NCBI GenBank assembly: GCA_000442125.1
Contig: KE546965.1
Span: forward strand, 1,302,001 to 1,366,000
Origin: Opeltia flavorubescens
Lineage: Eukaryota > Ascomycota > Lecanoromycetes > Teloschistales > Teloschistaceae
Direction: 5' to 3'
Length of the DNA: 64,000 nt
The first letter of the stretch is position 1, and every line of letters begins with the position of its first letter. Made by a program: the position numbers and the translations under genes. This document shows, in pieces, positions 58,003 to 64,000 of the stretch. Under the pieces are notes generated by a model. That model saw nothing but the letters and a program-made list of their open reading frames with translations. It was not told where the DNA came from and did no database searches.

Positions 58003-59436
58003 TGCTCAGTCGTACGTCTACTTCTAGCGTGCGTGGGTTGATTAGCGGATCCCTACTGGATCACTGGATCATGAAGCTTGCGGTAAGATATCTAGAATTC
58101 TATCTTTGGATCAAGGAAATGAGGTCCAGAGATTGCGTATGTGAAATTGGGGACCGGAGGTGGTTCGAGCAACGACAGCAGCAGCAACGACACGACCGTA
58201 GCGAGATCAGTAAGGCAGCTCTCTGCATGTACGAGTCTAGCTCTAGCTCTTTGTTGTATAGGTCCGAGTGACCGTCTCACGTCTTTGCAATCGTCTCACT
58301 TCCCTCACCTCCTTGACCGACCAAAATAGCCATTTGCCTCTGCCATGTTCCATACCCCTTCACACGCCACGGAGCTCAAAGACGCAAAGATCGTCGGAGT
58401 GCTACATGAGATGCAAAGTGGCCTCACTCGAGCCCTGATGGCAGACGAGCAGGGCCAGTGGTACCTTTATGCAAGCCTGCTGAGGCTGTGTGCATGCCGT
58501 GTTATTCCCCCCATCTCCCCTACCCCTTTTCCCATTTGCCTCTTACGTGTTTCAGCTTACAACTTTCTCCGACTGGTCATTGACCGCTGTTCACTGGTGT
58601 GCCTTCATCCGCTGTAGAGAAGAAGTCTGTGCTTGGCAGCTTCATCGTCGGTGGACTGAAGCCATATTTCGACTCTGTGTCCGTCCTATGCAGGTAATCC
58701 CGATGGGGCAAATTAAGCACACACAGCCTCCATCCTGTCAATATCACCGACAAACGTCTTTGGTATTCCCCCTCCTGTTACGTATGGTGAGCTTAGAACA
58801 TTGAAATTTCCTTATCCACTCCTTTGGACCATTCAACGATTGCGCCACATGCGTATATCGAATGATGTTCGCTTGAATGAAGCTGCAGATAAATGCATAC
58901 CATCTGCTGTTTGTTCAATAGCGTAGCCTAGAAATATTTTGCTAGTGAAAGCTAAGGTACCTCAAGAGTCAAAATAAGGTCAACCCGTATCATCTTTACT
59001 TTACTGTAGGATACACAGAATGCATCCTAGTTGCCACGGCAAAGGAACGCATTGACCAAAGAATCTTTGAATCTACTTCTGTGCTACAACATTCGATCCA
59101 GGAGGAATCAAGGTAGTGATTTCGGAACTTGTCCGTGTGTTTACGCTGGCCCTACAGCACCTTGACTTGTTTCAGGATGACCTGCATATGTTACTCGACT
59201 GATAACGCAAGCACTCGACCCTCCTTTGCAGTATCTGGAACGAGCGTGGCTGAGTAGCGAATTTGCATGTTCGAAGTACAGATGGGCTCTTTGTCACTAG
59301 GAGACTCAATGAAAGGAGTAGGAAAGAAACAAGACTGTGCTTTTCGTTCCACATGTATAACATTTTCAGTTTCAGATGCTCGTGCGCATGTGAGGGCAAG
59401 AAAATACCTATTGAAGTACTAAAAATGCTTCTGCAT
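58003..59436. other. Intergenic region, 1.43 kb, GAD 3' flank and promoter of 55212-58002
   Basis: Both flanking genes are on the minus strand. A short CAG/CAAC-rich run is near 58175-58190. A 90-codon ATG-started plus-strand frame at 58345-58617 has no recognised similarity. No other feature. Confidence 0.4.
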
Positions 59437-61208
59437 CTAGCAGATTGGGTGACTCTGCAAACAAACGATTAGCAGAGTTCAGGTGACCTCGACAAGTTTC
59501 GACATACCTTCCCATGCTTTCCTTGCAACGAATGCTTCTCTTTCTTATAATGCGGATGGCTGTTTTTGGATTTATGGTTGGCTGTATTCTTCGTAAGATG
59601 CCTGTGGATTCATTAGCTTATCGATCGGATTCTTGATTGCATGCACGAGATGCTCTACTTGGACTTACGTTTGGTGATTGTCAATTGACTTTTTGTCCAT
59701 GCTATTTAAAGTCTCGACCGCTAGCTTAATGTCTTTGATCAGACTATCACATCGGGACCTCGACATATCTTCCCGAACAACGACACGACACAATTTAAGC
59801 GCTTGACTATTCGGAGCCATGGTGTATGCCGGAACCACCCATCCCCGTTCTCGGAGCTGATGAGCTATTGCGAATTCATCATAATGATGCCCGAGCTCAG
59901 GATCCAGGCGGAATGCTACCAGCGGCAGACCTTGACCTTGGCCCTTGCTCATAATGATGAACCCCAACTGCTTCAGGTTTGCAGCAAGGTAGTCCGAAAT
60001 GCGTGTCAAGTTCATCATGATCGATCGATACCCACGTTTGCCAAGTCGAATCATCTGGTAGTATTGCCCGATGACCTGAGAAGCGCCTTTGGAGAAATTC
60101 AATGTGAAAGACGCCTGATCAGCACCAAGGTAATTGATATTGAAGACCAGCTCCTTGGGCAGGTATTCGGGAGAGCGCCAAACGACCCATCCAACTCCGG
60201 GATAGACCTACAGACGTCAGATCGACATGTATATTCCCCGTATAGTAGTATGGTGTCCTTACCAAACCATATTTGTGTCCTGATACATTGATTGAGACGA
60301 CTTTTTCAAGTCGGAAATCCCATGCCAATTGAGGTACCACGAACGGAGCTACGAAACCTCCTGATGCAGCATCAACGTGTATAGGACAGTCAATGTTGTT
60401 TTCTACCAACAGATCATTGATTGCTTTGACATCTTCATATTCTCCAGTATATGTAGTCCCAATAATGGCGCAAATCCCAATGGTGTTCTCATCCACAAGA
60501 CTGACTGCTTCCTCGGGGTCAATGACATAGCGGTCCTCGGTACAATAAGAGTAGCGTTCTTCGACCTCAAAATACCTTGCAGCTTTCTCCCAGCATACCT
60601 GTACTGCGGAATTCATGACTATGTTCGGCTTTGAGTAATCTTTACCCTCTGCTTTGCGTTTGTTTTGCCATCGTCTCTTCATGGCAAGGACACCTAGCAT
60701 GATGGCTTCACTGCTACCGACAGTTGAAGTACCCATCGCGCTAGGGTCGTCGGAACGCGTGGGTGCGTTGAACATGCGGGCAATCATAGAAACACATCTA
60801 TTCTGGATCTCGGCCGTTTGGGGGTACTCCTCATAATCGATAAAGTTCTTGGGAAGGGCCTCAGCCATCAACTTTTCTACCTCTTCTTCCTAAGCCAAAG
60901 TCAGAATGACGGACAAAGCAGATTCCGGAGCGACAGACCATATACGTCGTGACGAAGCTTGCTAGATTAAGCATGGGATTTCCGTCGAGGGTCAAATCGT
61001 CACGGATCAGTCGATAAGCAATTTCTTTCGGCATCTCATGGTCGGGCATTTCATGCTGCGGCAGTTCTTGAGCTGCAAAGCGAGATCCATAAACCGATGC
61101 GTTGACTTCGTCCTCGCCAGGCTCCTCGATCTTGATGTTCTCCATGCCCTCGACGACAGAGCCTCGCTTGGCGATGGCATCGCTGGCTACGGAGGCGAGA
61201 TGGACCAT
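59437..61208 (-). CDS. GAD1: Glutamate decarboxylase
   Basis: Five exons on the minus strand (60939-61208, 60263-60889, 59669-60207, 59508-59601, 59437-59454) sum to 1548 nt, 515 aa. It makes GABA and CO2 from glutamate and PLP in the cytosol. Motifs: [15 protein letters not shown]-type junction, [35 protein letters not shown], and the PLP lysine Lys296 in [14 protein letters not shown]. The C-terminus [19 protein letters not shown] is basic and His-rich, followed by an 18-nt last exon (SHPIC). Both terminal junctions match the usual fungal GAD ending (K-G-K-[ST]-H-x-x-C). The GABA shunt in fungi links to stress and nitrogen use. Splice signals are standard; the first donor is GTCTGT. Confidence 0.94.
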
Positions 61209-61945
61209 GATTACGGCCGGAGTATAATATGCGGAGGGAGTTAATCTTGAAGACAGAAGTCTAAATCACGTCCTTGTAGAGGATACGAGCCAGTCAATAA
61301 CGAGGAACAAACAGAATGACAAGCAAGAAGCGGCGAGGAGGCAAGGCACACAGGAACTGCGTCTACCAAATCCGTCAACCAATAAAAGTCACGCATGCAT
61401 TATGACGCGGCTCAGTGACGCGTCTAACTTCCGTTCCTTGGCAAAGGCTTATTCATTCCAAGCTTTCATGGCTCCCACTTGGCATGTCGGCACCCGGTCA
61501 TGCCGGTTCCGCCGATGTTTGGGGTAATTCTTGGCTTGGCGGTCCTTCACACCTTGATGCCAGGCGAACTCCACGACAAGCAGCTATAACATGAAAACGT
61601 TAATTGAGTACGCTCGAGACAACTGCCTTTACGGTATGATAGAATCTTTGTGTCGATTACAACGTTTGATCATGTCTAGTATTATGGAGGGGCAAGAGGC
61701 CCTGTCGGACAAGACCTTTGTCAAGAATCATCGGTAGTGGTTTAAACACCCGCCTGTGCATACACTCGCTATCAACGTCTACGCCACATCTTGAGGAGAA
61801 ACACAAAGTAAGCTGGTGATTGGTTTTGACAAGATTGACCGTCACGGCATACGCAAAAGATATACGAGTCATCGAGCGTAGTGAGTACATATGATCGCTA
61901 AAACAGTCGACACAGTCAGTGAACCTCCGTGATGTTTTCCGTTAA
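61209..61945. other. Intergenic region, GAD promoter
   Basis: 737 bp between two minus-strand genes. It holds the promoter of GAD and the 3' flank of the repeat protein. No element recognised. Confidence 0.45.
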
Positions 61946-64000
61946 TTATCGTGAATGGTCCTGAAAATGGCCGAAGCTCTCTCCTTGACCAGTAGCTCCA
62001 CTTGTCATACCATGGGAGCCGCTTTGTTCAGCATGATAGCCCGGAATAGGGGAAGAATCGGTTCCGCCAGCACCATCGCCCTTTGAAGTATCGATTGGAA
62101 GGCCGGTGTGAGGCTCCACCTTTCGACCTTGCTCACCTCTGGTCCTGTCAGAATCGACAGTCTCCCCACGTCCAGCGATGCTATCTTGATCAGGGATCAA
62201 TCGATATGCGCAAATTATGAGCGACTCACCTTGGATCCGCCTTATTTCCAAGACCGGTTAGATGAGAGCCCTGAGAAACTGAATCACCTTGAGCCAGGGC
62301 CGTTGTGCCAGTACCACCTGTCACTTGGGATGCATACCCCTCTTTCGGGGCCTCGGCATATTCAGTCTGATGATATCCTGGAGGAGGATCTTTGTGTAAT
62401 CGGTTACGATCGTGTTCTTTTGCTTTTTCGTGCTTCTCAAGCTCCGAGAGGCCAGTGGTGCCAGTGGCTGCGCCTGGGTGAGATTCTTCCTCCAAACGCT
62501 CCTTGCGTGCCATCTCGTCTTCCTTCAGTTCCTTGTCGGGTTTATCCCGGTGAAACAAGCCAAGAAGTCCGTGGTGTTTCTTCTCACCTTCTTGAGGCTC
62601 CTCGTTATGCTTATGCTTAGCTTCCTCCTTAGCCTGTGCTTTCTCATGTGCCTTTTCTGCCTTTTCCTTCTCGTGCTGGTGGTGCTTCTCTTCTTTAGCG
62701 ATGGCCTTTTCATGGGCTTTAGCCGCTTTTTCAACTTCATGTTGATGATGCTTCTGATCTTTAAGCTCCTGCTTATGCGCAGCTTCTCGTTCCTTCATTT
62801 CTTTCTCATAATCAGCCTTCTGCTGTTGCTCCAAGTCTTTCCTGGACAATTCTTCTCCACCAGCTACAGTAGCTGCTCCAACGCCCGCACCAATAGCAGC
62901 ATCGCGTCCCTTATGAGAACTGCTGGTACGATTGCGATCTTCATAGATCGTGGATGATGGATCTCCTAGACCAGATGTCGAACTTGTTTGATGGCGAGAG
63001 CCATGTCCAGTAGTTTCAGTACCACTCAAACCAGTTCCTCTTCCGTGGTCCGGGGCCAATGCTCCAGAAAATGGTTGTTGGCCTGATGTGAACCCTGAAT
63101 CGTGGGTGTCACCATGAGACCCGTGAACATGTCTGTCGGCTTCATAGGTACCCGCGCCTACACCAAGCATACCAGCATCTCGACCAGTGCGATGGTCATC
63201 ATTAGTGGTCCCTTGGTTACTCTCAGCGGTCGCTCTTGAGGGAACATGACTTGTGGGATCTGTGGTGCCCCCAGTTGTTGGGCCAGTAGAGCTAGCTGTC
63301 CCTGACGGAAATTGACTTACAGGATCAGTCGATTCTATAGTAGAGGAGGCTGGGCCAGAAGCCATCTGTGTGCCTGTTGAGCTCGGGGGATAGGGGTTGG
63401 AGTACCCCGAAGAAGTGCCCTCGGCAATATGAGAATTATGATTCTTTTCTCGCCCGTGTAACGCGGCTCCTGCGGCCCCTGCTCCAGCTCCTGCAATCGC
63501 AATATCTTGACCATGGTGGTGGTCTCGACCAATTGAAGGCTCTGTGCTCGATGTGCTACCAAATCCGGATGTATCTGGCATTGTGGTGGGTCCGCGTTGT
63601 TTGGAAAGATCAGAATCCACGCGCGGATCCGCCTTATTTAGAATGTCGGATTTGTGAGGTCCAGCAGTCGATGTACCATGCTGGGCCGTACTACCGCTCG
63701 ATATATCATGGCTCGCCTTATAAGCTCCATTTCCTGCTGTACCAGTTCCAGAACCTACGATTGCATCTTTCTCAAGGTGATGCTTGCCCGATTGTGGAAG
63801 GGAGCTCTCGACGATCGAACCAGAAGTACCTTCAAGATCCCCGCCACTAACGCGCGGATCTAATCTATTGGCAGTATCAAGGCTATGCGGTCCCGACGTA
63901 AAATGGACAGCGCCGGGAGCAGGTGGTTCATTCTCGCATGGATCGCCAGCATACTCATGGCCGTGTTTATTGTGATCGTGGGTCCAGGTTTCTTCGCCAT
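61946..64000 (-). CDS. Repeat-rich, hydrophilic stress-type protein (5' end missing)
   Basis: Minus strand, entering at the window edge without its start; exons 62230-64000 and 61946-62180 (49-nt intron, donor GTGAGT) give about 668 visible codons. The frame is open across the edge, and no start codon is visible. The sequence is Gly/Ser/Thr/His-rich and disordered. A unit of the form (P/S)HxxxxxNKxDPR is seen three times (TSGPHSLDTANRLDPRVSG, PHKSDILNKADPRVDSD, GSHLTGLGNKADP). A central segment is a charged helix with two copies of a 23-residue unit, HHQHEVEKAAKAHEKAIAK and HHQHEKEKAEKAHEKAQAK. It ends GQGESFGHFQDHSR. Such proteins are common in filamentous ascomycetes, mostly as hydrophilic, possibly desiccation- or cell-surface-related. 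Function is unknown. Confidence 0.75.

Noticed and set aside
58345-58617. 90-codon frame upstream of the 55212-58002 gene
   Set aside because: No recognisable similarity and no splice structure; second half is pyrimidine-rich low complexity.

Overview
The window is gene-dense nuclear DNA of a filamentous ascomycete (Pezizomycotina). Evidence: about 26 protein genes on both strands, most split by short introns (37-163 nt) with GTANGT-type donors, CTRAC/CTAAC branch sites and YAG acceptors, and several families typical of this group (caleosin peroxygenase, GT17 glycosyltransferase, Zn2Cys6 regulator, fungal adenine deaminase, CpyA-type carboxypeptidase, HSP104). I cannot place it below subphylum. 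Four single ambiguous bases (12074, 15619, 24416, 55161) show that this is a draft assembly.

Layout. 1-505 (-) partial F-box-like protein; 835-2958 (+) YVC1-type vacuolar cation channel; 3366-4466 (-) GT17 glycosyltransferase, divergent from 4723-6216 (+) triose-phosphate-translocator-type transporter; 6727-9231 (+) SDA1; 9444-10796 (+) peroxisomal acyl-CoA thioesterase; 11141-12047 (+) RPS5; 12593-13118 (-) proteasome-assembly chaperone 4; 13882-15217 (+) membrane-anchored thaumatin-like protein; 16298-17683 (+) four-TM protein; 18126-20322 (-) LEU4 (2-isopropylmalate synthase) with a presequence-like ORF just upstream; 20991-21737 (+) SGNH hydrolase with an internal TGA; 22080-23507 (-) DUF2235 hydrolase; 24397-26351 (+) lysophospholipid acyltransferase; 27031-29140 (-) poly(A) polymerase; 29600-30506 (+) caleosin; 30760-32508 (-) amidase; 32898-34671 (-) intracellular alpha-amylase; 35851-36603 (+) secreted Ser/Thr-rich protein; 37091-39883 (+) HSP104; 40183-40623 (-) small secreted protein; 41709-42297 (+) RPS18; 42529-43601 (-) SDO1; 44116-45294 (+) HAD hydrolase; 45614-46666 (-) adenine deaminase; a 2.7-kb gap; 49415-51973 (+) Zn2Cys6 regulator; 52824-54608 (+) carboxypeptidase Y; 55212-58002 (-) conserved fungal protein with a disordered N-terminal half; 59437-61208 (-) glutamate decarboxylase; 61946-64000 (-) partial stress-type repeat protein.

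How the genes relate. This is mainly housekeeping DNA. Ribosome biogenesis is over-represented (SDA1, RPS5, RPS18, SDO1). Protein quality control and turnover is present (HSP104, PAC4, carboxypeptidase Y), as is primary metabolism (LEU4, GAD, AAH1, amidase, amylase, TES1). I found no biosynthetic gene cluster, transposon, viral relic, tRNA or CRISPR. The GT17 enzyme and the DMT-superfamily transporter share a 256-bp divergent promoter, the best candidate for a functional pair.

Most notable: the LEU4 leader holds a 49-codon ORF with strong mitochondrial-presequence character, in frame with the enzyme start and separated from it by a single TGA, next to tandem splice donors four bases apart. 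Gene models below come from reading splice sites and protein-family similarity by eye; exon sums were checked for divisibility by three. No database search was run.
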